Made by a program: the position numbers and the translations under genes | Assembly (NCBI GenBank): GCA_034678485.1 | Contig: JAXDBU010000187.1 | Location: 20,266-84,265, forward strand | DNA from: PLanc-01 sp034678485 | Lineage (GTDB): Bacteria > Planctomycetota > Phycisphaerae > Sedimentisphaerales > Anaerobacaceae | Direction of reading: 5' to 3' | Length of the DNA stretch: 64,000 nt | Shown: piece by piece, positions 18,415-27,751 of the stretch | Position numbering within the stretch: position 1 is the stretch's first letter | Layout: every line of letters begins with the position of its first letter | Notes under the pieces: model-generated | What the model saw: the letters and a program-made list of their open reading frames with translations, nothing else | Databases searched by the model: none | Told to the model about the DNA's origin: nothing

Positions 18415-18755
18415 TCGGCCGGGTCGAACTGCGGCAGAATGAGTGAATGGCAAGGGCGACCTGAAACAACGGAGGATGTACAGAAAGAAGGAGACGATAC
18501 ACGATTGGGAAGCCCGGTGGGGGCTATCCCCAGGAACTCAGTGGTCAGCCAACTGCTCAAGGTGGGGAGACTGCCGGTTCAGACGGCGGCTGGCGTGAGG
18601 TATGGGGCCGACTCTACGGACGACGGACCATAGGGTGGGGCGCGCGTTTGCAGTGTACATATTTGCTCCCTGATAGGCAGGTCAGACCACTGACGCCCGT
18701 TCCTCTCTCCTCTCGCCGTTGATGGGTGTTATTGGAAGCATAGGCAGACAAACGT
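18415..18755. other. Intergenic, 341 bases, no gene seen
   Basis: A 64-codon frame at 18439-18633 has no recognisable motif and no membrane or signal segment, so it is not called. No clear terminator or promoter was found by eye. Confidence 0.45.
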
Positions 18756-19562
18756 ATGGAGCACTTGCTTTACGGTTTACCTCTGTGGATGGCTTTCCTG
18801 GTAACAGCGGGAATTCTCTTCATCGCATTTGAGGGTGGTTTTCTATTGGGAAGGCATCGCTGCCGTCGCTCAAACAAAGAGAAGGATTCTCTGGTTGGCC
18901 CCATGGTCGGAGCGACGCTGGGGCTGCTGGCGTTCATGCTGACGTTCACGTTCGGCCTCGCTGCTGACCATTTCAGTACCCGCCGGCACCTGGTTCTGGA
19001 TGAGGCAAACGCAATCCGATCAACCTGTGCTATGGCGGCAATGCTATCCGAAGGTTCGTGCACCGAATCCCGAAAGCTCCTGAGCGAGTATGTGGAGATT
19101 CGATTGAAGGAGATTATGACCCGGGCCGAACTGCAGAGCATGATTTCCCGGGGTAATGAAATCCAGGATCAGCTTTGGTCGGTTGCCATGACCGGTGAGG
19201 TCCAAGGTGGGGGAACAAGCTCTTCCTGGCTCTATGTACGGTCCCTGAGCGACATGATCAATTTGCAGGCCAAACGAATCAGTTACGGAACACACGGAAA
19301 GATCCCACCGTCCATTTGGATTGTACTCTACTGGCTCGCGACCCAGGGGATGGCAGCGATGGGATACCATGCCGGGCTGGTGGGCATCCGCGGTTTTTTT
19401 GTCTACCCGGTTCTCATACTCACATTCTCCCTGGTGTTAGTGTTGATCTATGACCTTGACAGGCCCAAGCAGAGGTTATTCAAGGTCAGCCAGCAGGCAA
19501 TGATCGATCTGCGGCAGAGAATGATCGAGCCGACCGCAACAGCGGATCCGAGAACCGACTGA
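18756..19562 (+). CDS. DUF4239-like (bestrophin-like) membrane protein
   Basis: 268 residues. Helices at ~10-30 (LWMAFLVTAGILFIAFEGGFLLG), ~50-70 (VGATLGLLAFMLTFTFGLAAD) and two near the C-terminus (IVLYWLATQGMAAMGYHAGLVG and VYPVLILTFSLVLVLIYDLDRP). The arrangement GATLGLLAFMLTFTF...FSTRRHLVLDEANAI and the ending 'YDLDRP...F.VSQQAMIDLRQ' fit the DUF4239 family, whose function is not established. A related protein is encoded on the other strand at 26472-27314, with the same 'LGLLALLLGFTF' and 'DLDQPR' landmarks. Ribosome site weak (GGAAG); start by first helix. Confidence 0.7.
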   Translation: MEHLLYGLPLWMAFLVTAGILFIAFEGGFLLGRHRCRRSNKEKDSLVGPMVGATLGLLAFMLTFTFGLAADHFSTRRHLVLDEANAIRSTCAMAAMLSEGSCTESRKLLSEYVEIRLKEIMTRAELQSMISRGNEIQDQLWSVAMTGEVQGGGTSSSWLYVRSLSDMINLQAKRISYGTHGKIPPSIWIVLYWLATQGMAAMGYHAGLVGIRGFFVYPVLILTFSLVLVLIYDLDRPKQRLFKVSQQAMIDLRQRMIEPTATADPRTD

Positions 19563-19636
19563 TCAAACGAAACACAACGGGACACTGTCGCTATGGGCCA
19601 TCCACCAACCAGATCCAAGTGATCGAGAGTGAGGGC

Positions 19637-21997
19637 ATGACTGCTATCCAATACGTCGCCTTACTCGCTGCTGTCGGCGCGACGGCGGTTGTTCAAGCCG
19701 CCCAGGGGGGCGGGCGACCGCTGGCACGAGAACCTTTTGCCGGCTCGGCCAGTTGCCGCGAGTGTCATGAGCGATTCTACCAACTGTGGGCGCCGTCACA
19801 TCACGGCCGGGCGATGCAGCCGTATACATTCGAATTCGCCCAGGTGAATCTGACGGGCGCCCGAAGCCCTGTCAAGATTGGTGATCGTGAATACCTGGCG
19901 TGCATCGGCCGCGAGGAAGGCTGGGTCCTCGAACGCGGTCCGGAAGGCGAGAAGCGACTGCCGGTTGCGCATGTCATGGGCGGCAAGAATGTCTACTACT
20001 TCCTGACACCAATGGAACGCGGGAGCCTGCAGACATTGCCCATCGCCTACGATGTGCGGACCCGGGAATGGTTCGACACGGCAGCCAGCGGTGTACGCCA
20101 TTTCCCCCATGCAACGCCCGAGGCACCCGTCCATTGGACGGATCCGATGTACACCTTCAACACGTCGTGCCATGGCTGCCATGTAAGCCAGCTGTCGACT
20201 AACTACGATCTGAAGACAGACACGTATCGTACCACATGGGCTGAGCCGGGCATCAACTGTGAGGCCTGCCACGGGCCGGCTCAAGAGCATGTCCGAGCAT
20301 GCCGGGCGGCCCCAGAAGGCCAGGTGCCAAAGGACCTCCAGATTATCAGCGCCAAGTCCTTCACGCCTGAGCAGGCAAACTCGATGTGCGGATCCTGCCA
20401 TGCCAAGCTGAATCCTGTGAGCGCGTCTTTCAAGCCAGGTGACCTGTATTCCGATCACTTCGACCTCGTCACTCTGGAGAATCCGGACTTCTACCCGGAC
20501 GGGCGCGATCTGGGCGAGAACTACACGATGACAACGTGGCATATGAGTCCGTGCGTCAAGAATGGCAAACTGGACTGTATGCACTGCCATACCTCCAGCG
20601 GACGATATCGATTCAAAGATACCGCGAATCTCAACGCCGCGTGTTTGCCGTGCCATAGGGAACGGGTAGAGAATGCCACGATACATACCCGCCACAAGGC
20701 CGATGGCACAGGGAATCGATGCGTCGCCTGTCACATGCCGATGACGGACTTTGCCCGCATGACCCGCAGCGACCATTCGATGCGGCCGCCGGCCCCGGCC
20801 GCCACCCTCAGGTTCAAATCCCCTAACGCCTGCAATATCTGCCACAGCGACAAGGACCCTACATGGGCGGACCAGCAGGTGAGACAGTGGCATAGCGACG
20901 ACTACCAGAAACCTGTCCTCGAGCAAGCGGCCCTCGTGGATGCCGCGAGGCGGGGCGATTGGAGCCGGTTGGGAGTTGTTCTGGCTTACATTGGCTCGGA
21001 TGATCGCGATGAGATCGTTGCTGCGTCGTTGATCCGTCTTCTGTATCGCTGCGAGTCACGGGCCAAATGGCCGGTGGTGATGAAGGCCCTCCAGGAGGAT
21101 TCCTCGCCGCTGGTGCGTGCTGCGGCAGCCCAGACGCTGGAGGGATACGCCACGGGCGAAAGTATCAAGGCCTTGGCCAAGGCGACGGGCGATGAGTATC
21201 GTCTGGTGCGCGTGCGCGCTGCTGCGGCGCTGGCCGGCGTACCGCCCGATCAACTGCCGAATGAGCATCACGCCGCGGTCGCGCGTGCCACGGCGGAGTT
21301 GCTGGAGATGCTTAGCGCTCGGCCCGATGATTACGCGTCCCAGTACAACCTCGGCAATTTCTACCTGCAACGAGGCGATCGTGGCAGGGCTTTATCCGCG
21401 TACTCGAATTCGATCAGGCTGCGGCCGGACTTTGTACCGCCTCATGTCAACAGCGCGTTTCTATATAACGCCGATGGCGATAATGAGAAGGCGGAAGCCT
21501 CGTTTCTCCGGGCGGCGGCTTTGGACCCGAACAATTCGACTGTCCGTGTGAACCTTGGAATGCTTCTGGCGGAGATGAAACGGCCGGCAGAGGCAGAACG
21601 GGCCTTTCGCAGGGCGCTTGAGATCGATCCTAACACGGCGGCTGCGGCGTATAATCTCGGCGTCATGCTGGCTCCGGATCGGCCTTTTGAGTCCCTTCGA
21701 TGGTGCCAGAGAGCTTATCAGTTGCAGCCGGGGGAGGGAAAGTACGGTTACACCTATGCTTTCTTCCTGCGTCAGCGTCGGGCGACAGACGAAGCCGTAC
21801 AAGTCCTCGCAGACATGGTTCGCCGGAGTGTGCCCTACAGCGATGCCTACCTATTGCTGGGAGAAATTCATCTCGAACGGAGAGAATGGGACGCAGCGGC
21901 CGACACGTATCGGTCCGCCTGCAACAATGCCAATCTGACACCAGGCGAAAGGGAGAACTTCAGAATGATACTGCGCGGGCTGGAACAACGGCTTTGA
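19637..21997 (+). CDS. Exported octahaem cytochrome c with HEAT and TPR repeats
   Basis: 786 residues. After a signal peptide there are eight CxxCH haem-binding motifs: CRECH (40-44), CHGCH (178-182), CEACH (208-212), CGSCH (251-255), CMHCH (314-318), CLPCH (336-340), CVACH (362-366) and CNICH (399-403). The spacing resembles the cytochrome c554/octahaem families. About 430-540 contains HEAT-like helical pairs (SSPLVRAAAAQTLEGYATGE; YRLVRVRAAAALAGVPPDQ); about 555-786 contains TPR units (SQYNLGNFYLQRGDRGRALS; VRVNLGMLLAEMKRPAEAER). It would act in periplasmic electron transfer or redox catalysis, with the repeat tail as a docking platform; the substrate is unknown. ATG 19637 follows GTGAGGG; a GTG at 19619 is an alternative. 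Its stop lies 5 bases from the convergent SpoIIE-type gene. Confidence 0.9.
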   Translation: MTAIQYVALLAAVGATAVVQAAQGGGRPLAREPFAGSASCRECHERFYQLWAPSHHGRAMQPYTFEFAQVNLTGARSPVKIGDREYLACIGREEGWVLERGPEGEKRLPVAHVMGGKNVYYFLTPMERGSLQTLPIAYDVRTREWFDTAASGVRHFPHATPEAPVHWTDPMYTFNTSCHGCHVSQLSTNYDLKTDTYRTTWAEPGINCEACHGPAQEHVRACRAAPEGQVPKDLQIISAKSFTPEQANSMCGSCHAKLNPVSASFKPGDLYSDHFDLVTLENPDFYPDGRDLGENYTMTTWHMSPCVKNGKLDCMHCHTSSGRYRFKDTANLNAACLPCHRERVENATIHTRHKADGTGNRCVACHMPMTDFARMTRSDHSMRPPAPAATLRFKSPNACNICHSDKDPTWADQQVRQWHSDDYQKPVLEQAALVDAARRGDWSRLGVVLAYIGSDDRDEIVAASLIRLLYRCESRAKWPVVMKALQEDSSPLVRAAAAQTLEGYATGESIKALAKATGDEYRLVRVRAAAALAGVPPDQLPNEHHAAVARATAELLEMLSARPDDYASQYNLGNFYLQRGDRGRALSAYSNSIRLRPDFVPPHVNSAFLYNADGDNEKAEASFLRAAALDPNNSTVRVNLGMLLAEMKRPAEAERAFRRALEIDPNTAAAAYNLGVMLAPDRPFESLRWCQRAYQLQPGEGKYGYTYAFFLRQRRATDEAVQVLADMVRRSVPYSDAYLLLGEIHLERREWDAAADTYRSACNNANLTPGERENFRMILRGLEQRL

Positions 21998-22002
21998 ATG
22001 AC

Positions 22003-24171
22003 CTACACGGGTCTTGACGTGAACACGCCATCCGTGGCCAGTGTCTTCAGCACTATGAGAGTGACATCGTCCTCGCGGGGGGCCGAACCGACGAAGTCTC
22101 TCACAGCCTGCAGGATCGTCTGACAGATTTCTTCAGCAGACCCATGGGCTGTGCGCAGGATCTCGTATAGTCGCTCCTTGCCGAAGAGGTTTCCGCCGGC
22201 GTCGTGTGCCTCCCAGATGCCATCCGTGCCCACGACAACCACATCCCCAGTTTTCAGAAGGACAGGACCAGCCTGTTCGAACGTCGCCTCCTCGAACATT
22301 CCCATGAGCATACCGGTGTTGGGCAGTTCCTCGATCGTGCCACTGTCCGCGTGATACCATAGGGCCGGATCGTGCCCGCCGGATACCCAGGTCAACGAGC
22401 AGTCCTGGTCGCCGACAACTCCGTAGAACAGCGTGAGGAACTTGTCGTCACCGGTGTCCCGAACCAGGTCACGATTGGTCTTATCAAAAAGCCCCACCAG
22501 ATCTGTGCCGTAGTGCCGAGTGTTTGCCCTGAGCGAACTCCTCGCGGCGGTCATGAGCAGAGCGGCGCCGATCCCGTGTCCGGAGACGTCGCCGAGGACA
22601 ATGCCGACTTTGCCCGGTCCCAGGTCGGCTGTGTCGATGAAATCGTAATAATCCCCTCCGGTTTCGTCGCAATACAGGCACTGGCCTGCGAGTTCGAAGT
22701 GCTTCAGACGCGGGGCTTGCCCGGGTAGAAGGCTCTGCTGTATCGCTCCGGCCAGTTCGAGCGACTTCTTCATCTTCTCCCGGTCTCTCAGCTTGGGTCC
22801 GACCTCGTTGAATACCGCGCCCAGCCGCGTCAATTCATCGCCCGTCGCGATGTGCACGTGGGCGGAGTAGTCTCCCTCCGCCAATCTCGCGCCCGCCTGT
22901 GCCAAATCGCTGATCGGACGAGTCAGAGACCTGGCGCGAACGGCCGCGAGGAATGCCGTCGTCACGATGGCGAGCAGAACCACAACGCCGGCGCCACGCA
23001 GCCAGAAGACGCTCTCCTGGAGCAGTACACGCGAAGTGGCGGTTGCCGGCTCAATCACCGCGTCGTATGGCACGATCAACAAAGGGATGATTCGCTCCAC
23101 TCCGGGACTGCCGTAGACCCACAGACACGAACGTCCCCGGTAATCCATCTGCCGGGTACCGGCCCTCCCGGCCTGAAGGTCAGCGGTCATCATTCGGAAT
23201 TGAGGCCCCTCTGTCGACGGGAGTTCTTCATACTGGATCGGTTGCCGCCAGTCGCTGCCGGGATTGGTGTAGCGACTCTGCAGCACCACGATGACTCTCG
23301 GTTCGCAAGGATCGGACCGTGGATCGACTGCCACCAGCATTCTCTCGGTGCCGACAGTCCATCTTTCTGGCAATCTGATGTCGGCGAGGATGTTCGGAAT
23401 GGTTCGGTCAATCGCCGTTACGCCCACAAACGATCCATCCGGGCGACGAAGCGGAGCGGCAATCGTGATGATCCTTCTTCCTGTGAGGGCGTCGACGAGG
23501 GGCCCCACGCGAACGACATTGTTGGCCGCTTGCGCCCGGAGATACCAAGGTCGCTGCCTGGAGTCGTAGGTCTGTGGGGGACGCTGCCCCTCGGACGCGG
23601 GATAGCTCATGTGCAACCCGCTCTCCAGGCTTGTGTACTGCCACAGGATCCCTGCTGGTCCCAGACGATGAATCTCCTCATAGACGGCGGCCATGTCATG
23701 CAGCCGTTTCATGTCCGTGGTGACGGCGCTCTCGCGGACACCCTCAGCGAGAAAGAGAGTCTGGCGACCGTAGTCCGTGCGCCGCTGCCCGGCATCCTCC
23801 GTCCCGCCTACGGCGGACCGTTCGCTCTCTACCTTGAACGGAGGATCCTCATACGCGCCGGAGTCACGATCTGTGGTCTCGTCATCCGAAGTGCGATCAT
23901 CCGGCTCGTGGAACAGCCGAAGCTCCGCTTCGCGAGCTTGACGCCGGACCAGAGCATCCATAAGCTGAGCTTCTCGAGCGAAGATCGCATTGGAACTCTC
24001 AAGCAGTTGCTGCAATTGCAGTTCGGCATTCGACACGAGCGTCGCCCGTATCCTGTCGGTCAATCGCAGGCGCGCCACCCTGATAGTGATCTGATGAAAT
24101 GTCGAGACGGCAAGCAAGGGCGTCAATGTCATGCCCAGAAGCAACAGCAGGAGTCTCCTGCGTATCGTCAT
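22003..24171 (-). CDS. SpoIIE-type PP2C phosphatase with sensor and HAMP domains
   Basis: About 722 residues. An N-terminal membrane helix (RRRLLLLLLGMTLTPLLAVSTF) and a second (FWLRGAGVVVLLAIVTTAFLAAV) bracket a ~300-residue extracellular sensor region with Cache-like features. A HAMP domain follows (LTRPISDLAQAGARLAEGDYSAHV), then a linker helix and the SpoIIE PP2C domain, beginning SLELAGAIQQSLLPGQAP and containing GGDYYDF, LGDVSGHGIGAALLM and GTDGIWEA with the metal-binding Asp residues. These enzymes dephosphorylate STAS-domain antagonists in response to a signal. The preferred ATG is 24171, directly before the signal-anchor; ATG 24183 and GTG 24189 are alternatives. The STAS protein is encoded immediately upstream. 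Confidence 0.9.
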   Translation of the reverse strand: MTIRRRLLLLLLGMTLTPLLAVSTFHQITIRVARLRLTDRIRATLVSNAELQLQQLLESSNAIFAREAQLMDALVRRQAREAELRLFHEPDDRTSDDETTDRDSGAYEDPPFKVESERSAVGGTEDAGQRRTDYGRQTLFLAEGVRESAVTTDMKRLHDMAAVYEEIHRLGPAGILWQYTSLESGLHMSYPASEGQRPPQTYDSRQRPWYLRAQAANNVVRVGPLVDALTGRRIITIAAPLRRPDGSFVGVTAIDRTIPNILADIRLPERWTVGTERMLVAVDPRSDPCEPRVIVVLQSRYTNPGSDWRQPIQYEELPSTEGPQFRMMTADLQAGRAGTRQMDYRGRSCLWVYGSPGVERIIPLLIVPYDAVIEPATATSRVLLQESVFWLRGAGVVVLLAIVTTAFLAAVRARSLTRPISDLAQAGARLAEGDYSAHVHIATGDELTRLGAVFNEVGPKLRDREKMKKSLELAGAIQQSLLPGQAPRLKHFELAGQCLYCDETGGDYYDFIDTADLGPGKVGIVLGDVSGHGIGAALLMTAARSSLRANTRHYGTDLVGLFDKTNRDLVRDTGDDKFLTLFYGVVGDQDCSLTWVSGGHDPALWYHADSGTIEELPNTGMLMGMFEEATFEQAGPVLLKTGDVVVVGTDGIWEAHDAGGNLFGKERLYEILRTAHGSAEEICQTILQAVRDFVGSAPREDDVTLIVLKTLATDGVFTSRPV

Positions 24172-24213
24172 ATCAGCGTCCATTCCCACCGAGACAGGAT
24201 TGCCCCTGCGGCA

Positions 24214-24594
24214 TCATTCCTCCTCCTGGCCGGTCATCCGACGCTGGATTGTGCCCAGGTATTCGTCGAGTTCGGCCCTGCTCTGAAAGACCTGCAGCAT
24301 CGGAAGCACGCGAATGATCTCGAAGACCCTTTGAACCTGGGGCTGCATACCGATCATGGCCAAATCGGCCTGCCTCCTGGCCAAAGAGGTCTTGGCTTTC
24401 ATGATGGTCCCGACACCCGCGCTCGTGATGAAATCGACGCCTGCCATGTCGAGAACCAGTGTGCGAATCGGCTCGGTCAAGGCCCTCCCAACCTCGCTGT
24501 CCAGCAATGCGCAGGTCTCGCCATCGAGCGGTCCTCGCAACGTGAGAGTAATGGAGCCAGCCTCCATCTGCTTTGTTCTGATTGTCAGTTTCAT
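24214..24594 (-). CDS. STAS-domain anti-anti-sigma-like antagonist
   Basis: 126 residues, essentially one STAS domain: MKLTIRTKQMEAGSITLTL opens the sheet, and the loop FITSAGVGTIM carries the candidate phosphorylatable Ser of the family's DSSG-type loop. GGAAAGGAT stands 4 bases upstream of ATG 24594, which decides the start; the frame extends further upstream to 24771 without a domain. The stop is about 40 bases from the start of the SpoIIE-type phosphatase on the same strand, so they form one operon. In partner-switching systems such a protein releases a bound regulator when dephosphorylated; no partner kinase or sigma factor is next to it here. Confidence 0.88.
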   Translation of the reverse strand: MKLTIRTKQMEAGSITLTLRGPLDGETCALLDSEVGRALTEPIRTLVLDMAGVDFITSAGVGTIMKAKTSLARRQADLAMIGMQPQVQRVFEIIRVLPMLQVFQSRAELDEYLGTIQRRMTGQEEE

Positions 24595-24838
24595 AGCGAT
24601 CCTTTCCAACACGTATCCAGATTCCGACGCGTGACACGCCTCCCTTTCGTTAGGGTACTCTTCATCCCCGGAATCGTCAATATGAACGAGGAAATACTCC
24701 CGGCATTGTGCGATGTTTCGCTGGAATTCCCAAGACCGTGCGTATACCATCATGGGCATCGTCGAGGACAAAGTGTGTTGTCGCCAATCGAATCATGACC
24801 GCACAATTACTATGGAGTGATACATTCGGAGACCACCT

Positions 24839-26305
24839 ATGTGTACGCATTGTACTCGGCGGGACCTGATTGGAGCAGGTGCTGTGGGAGGGATGGCGCT
24901 GGCGGCGGGTCGCTGGGCGGTCGCGAGCAATGTGTCAAGCCCCCCACCGGCCCGCGACGCAAAGGTCCGGATCTGCGTGATCATTGCAGGTGAGCCGGCG
25001 GGCAGAAGCTGGGGTCTTTCCGAAGCGGAGCTCGGGCCCGTCATGAAGCGTCTGGCTGAGGCTCAGAAGAACCTGGGCAACGTGGAATTCGTCGTCGGCC
25101 GGGCGAGCACTGCGGAACAGACCGTCCAATTGTTGGATAGGGCAGGGCCGGATGCTCCCGTACTGGCAATCAGCGCCGACATCTTCGGCTTGAGCAATTT
25201 CCACAGCGACAATGCGGTGATGCCCACGGTCTTCAAAGCGGCGCGGCCGGCGGCCGTCTTTCATCTTCCGATCATCGGCGGGCACGACTGGTGCTTGGTG
25301 AACCCATGGCGCGAGGAGGGACACCGAATCACTCTGTTCAACAGCAGCAACTGCGACGAGTTGGAACGAGCCGCGTCGTTACTCCGGGTCATCCCGCTGT
25401 TGCGACGGAGCCGCGTACTCGTCTCTGGCCCATTCAAGGGCACCCCCGAGTCCTTCACGCCCGACAAGGTGAGACAGCGGCTGGGGGTGGAGATGGTGGC
25501 CATTGCCGACGGACGGTATGATGAGGTTATGGCCGGTGTGGATGAGCGTATCGCCGGGACACGGGCCCAGCAGTGGCTTGACCAGGCAGAGGGCGTTGTC
25601 GAGCCAAATCGGGAAGATGTCCTTAGAGCCGCACGGGCCAGCCTGACCTTGGACCAACTCATCGCAGAGAACGATGCTGATGGTCTGTGTGTGGGAACGT
25701 GCATGGGCTGGTTGTCGCGAGGGTTCCCTTGTTTGGGCTTTTCGCGTTTGAACGATCGAGGCATCCCCGCGGCCTGCGACGGGGACATGGACTGCCTGCT
25801 GACCATGCTGATCTTCCGGCACGCGCTCAACCGGGCTGGTTTTCTGGGCAACGCCGGTGGTGTCGACACCGCCAAGAACGCCTTTCATCTTTCCCACTGC
25901 TCAGCCCCACTGAAGATGGAGGGTCCCACCGGCTCGAATGCGCCTTATCTGCTGCGTCGGCACGCCGAGGTCCGCGGCGGCGCAGTGACCGAAGTCCACT
26001 ATCGCATCGGGCAGAAGGTTACCTTCACCAAACTGATCCATCTCGAAACTCTGTTGGTGTTCACCGGAACGATCATCGAGGTCCCCAGAGTCCCCGAGGG
26101 TGAGGAACGAGGCTGCCGGACGGAACTCGTGGCCGAGGTGGACGACGCCGATAGACTGGTGACCAATTGGGGTGGCGGTGCGCTTGGCGCCAGCGCCAAG
26201 GATTACTATGCCTCTTTACACCGCGTCGCCTATTATGGTGATCACACACAGAGCATCCGCCACCTGGCCCATCTGATGGGTTTGAAGGTTGTGCAGGAAG
26301 GTTGA
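24839..26305 (+). CDS. Tat-exported sugar-isomerase-like protein
   Basis: 488 residues. The start MCTHCTRRDLIGAGAVGGMALAAG is a twin-arginine signal. The rest resembles the L-fucose/L-arabinose isomerase superfamily: a Rossmann-like N-terminal part (VRICVIIAGEPAGRSWGL), a mid-region with AACDGDMDCLLTMLIFRH and LSHCSAP, and a C-terminal sheet ending HRVAYYGDHTQSIRHLAHLMGLKVV. The ACDGDMDC and HCSAP segments are in the places where the family binds substrate and metal (Asp/Glu, His), but I cannot align them with certainty. Tat export would put a folded metal enzyme in the periplasm, which fits a polysaccharide-degrading cell. GGAG lies 8 bases before the ATG. It is divergent from the STAS gene. 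Confidence 0.62.
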   Translation: MCTHCTRRDLIGAGAVGGMALAAGRWAVASNVSSPPPARDAKVRICVIIAGEPAGRSWGLSEAELGPVMKRLAEAQKNLGNVEFVVGRASTAEQTVQLLDRAGPDAPVLAISADIFGLSNFHSDNAVMPTVFKAARPAAVFHLPIIGGHDWCLVNPWREEGHRITLFNSSNCDELERAASLLRVIPLLRRSRVLVSGPFKGTPESFTPDKVRQRLGVEMVAIADGRYDEVMAGVDERIAGTRAQQWLDQAEGVVEPNREDVLRAARASLTLDQLIAENDADGLCVGTCMGWLSRGFPCLGFSRLNDRGIPAACDGDMDCLLTMLIFRHALNRAGFLGNAGGVDTAKNAFHLSHCSAPLKMEGPTGSNAPYLLRRHAEVRGGAVTEVHYRIGQKVTFTKLIHLETLLVFTGTIIEVPRVPEGEERGCRTELVAEVDDADRLVTNWGGGALGASAKDYYASLHRVAYYGDHTQSIRHLAHLMGLKVVQEG

Positions 26306-26471
26306 CCTTCGCCCTCCGTGTTCGATCTCCATACGAAGAAGGGTCAAACCAGGCTTGCATTCCCTCTGCGGTTCCACTCCACGTATGGATCTCAGTGTCA
26401 TCGCGTCGGACTGGCCCGCGATGAATCCGGATCGGCGTCTGTACCCTATGACATCTGTCGTAGGCAGTGCC

Positions 26472-27314
26472 TCACCGCGAGGCCCCTGCCTCTGGCCCAC
26501 CTTCGACGCCCGTGGCCTGCATGTCCTGATCCAAGTACTGCTGCACACGAAGCAGGGGCGTTTGCTCGATCTGAATCAAGCCGCAGCGGGGCTGGTCCAG
26601 ATCCAGAATGGTGTACACCGTACCCCCCACAAGGAGCGTCAGCATCACCGCCGCCAGGAGACCCCGGTGTTGGCCTAACCCGCCGGAGTAGCCAACTGCC
26701 GTAACTGCCGTGGCTGCAGCCCCAAGGAGCAGTAGGAGGACGATATCGGGGACCCTGCTCTCGTATGCATTAATCCGCTTTTGATGAACGGCCATGGCCG
26801 TGCTGAGCAGGGGCACAAGCCCCTCTACGCCGTTGGCTGCGTGCTCGCTCTGGACTTCTGCGCGGACCAACTCGCACATCTGGTTGTACAGAGCCTGGCC
26901 TTGTGCAGTCCGGCTGGCCAGCTCATCGTTGATTACCCTGGCATTCAGAGTCGCCACATCCGCGCGCAGATTGACATACTGTCGCAAGAGCTGACGGAAT
27001 TCGCGGCCGCGTGGCTCTGGGAAAAACCGACTCCGTAATTCCATCGCGGTCAGCACGTTGGCGTCCTCCTGGACCAGTTGCCGCCGCGCCTCGTAGCGCA
27101 GGTTGGACATGTTGAAAGTGAACCCGAGAAGCAGCGCGAGAAGCCCCAGCATCGATGTCTGCACCGCGCTGAAATGTACGCGACCGGTATCGCCCGTCCG
27201 CGAATGCCTCCGTTGCCCTATTCGATAACCGATTTCCGCCAGCACGAGCATAGCGATGATCATTGCCACAGTGATAACCCACGAGTCTTGTTGGTGAAGC
27301 CAACTCAGTTTCAT
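26472..27314 (-). CDS. DUF4239-like membrane protein, second copy
   Basis: 280 residues. The hydrophobic N-terminal helix (WVITVAMIIAMLVLAEIGYRIG) and the second (VQTSMLGLLALLLGFTFNMSNL) are followed by a ~110-residue soluble region and C-terminal helices (IVLLLLLGAAATAVTAVGYSGGL; LLAAVMLTLLVGGTVYTILDLDQPR). Shares layout and key strings with the 18756 protein, e.g. 'RRQLVQEDANVLTAMELR' versus 'RRHLVLDEANAIRSTCAM'. GGAG is placed about 10 bases upstream of ATG 27314. Function unknown. The two copies bracket the cytochrome, signalling and isomerase genes. Confidence 0.7.
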   Translation of the reverse strand: MKLSWLHQQDSWVITVAMIIAMLVLAEIGYRIGQRRHSRTGDTGRVHFSAVQTSMLGLLALLLGFTFNMSNLRYEARRQLVQEDANVLTAMELRSRFFPEPRGREFRQLLRQYVNLRADVATLNARVINDELASRTAQGQALYNQMCELVRAEVQSEHAANGVEGLVPLLSTAMAVHQKRINAYESRVPDIVLLLLLGAAATAVTAVGYSGGLGQHRGLLAAVMLTLLVGGTVYTILDLDQPRCGLIQIEQTPLLRVQQYLDQDMQATGVEGGPEAGASR

Positions 27315-27751
27315 CTCAAATCCATCTCCGTGGCTGCCGCGGACACGTCCCTCTGGGACACCGCCAGAAGCTCTGGGCGACGTACGACTGCCTGCATTCG
27401 ACCATTCTTCTGTCGACGCAATGGTATCCGAGAACGCAGCGGCGTGTCAACAAGCTCACCACGGGGCAGTCCGCAACAGTTGTGGACTTAGGCGAGCCAT
27501 CAAGTGGAAGGTCGGGGGCGCAATGAGTGTTTGCGGACCATGTGTACCTGTCAAGCACGAGTGGGACCGCCCGGAGCCGTCGTGATTGGCCTCAGAGCGC
27601 CTTCAGGAAAGGGCATGGGTGGGACCGGGGTCAGGATGCCGACGTATCGCCCCGTGCTGGGGTGGGAGAAAGGACAGAATCCCGGTCTGCAACTCACGCA
27701 TAGGTAGACTCTGGCCTTGTCGAGAAGTCAGGGGCGATGCAGGAGCCTGGA

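Noticed and set aside
22852..24798. 648-codon plus-strand frame
   Set aside because: Antisense to the SpoIIE-type gene and the STAS gene, which have clear domains; the frame has no ribosome site or motif and follows from high G+C.
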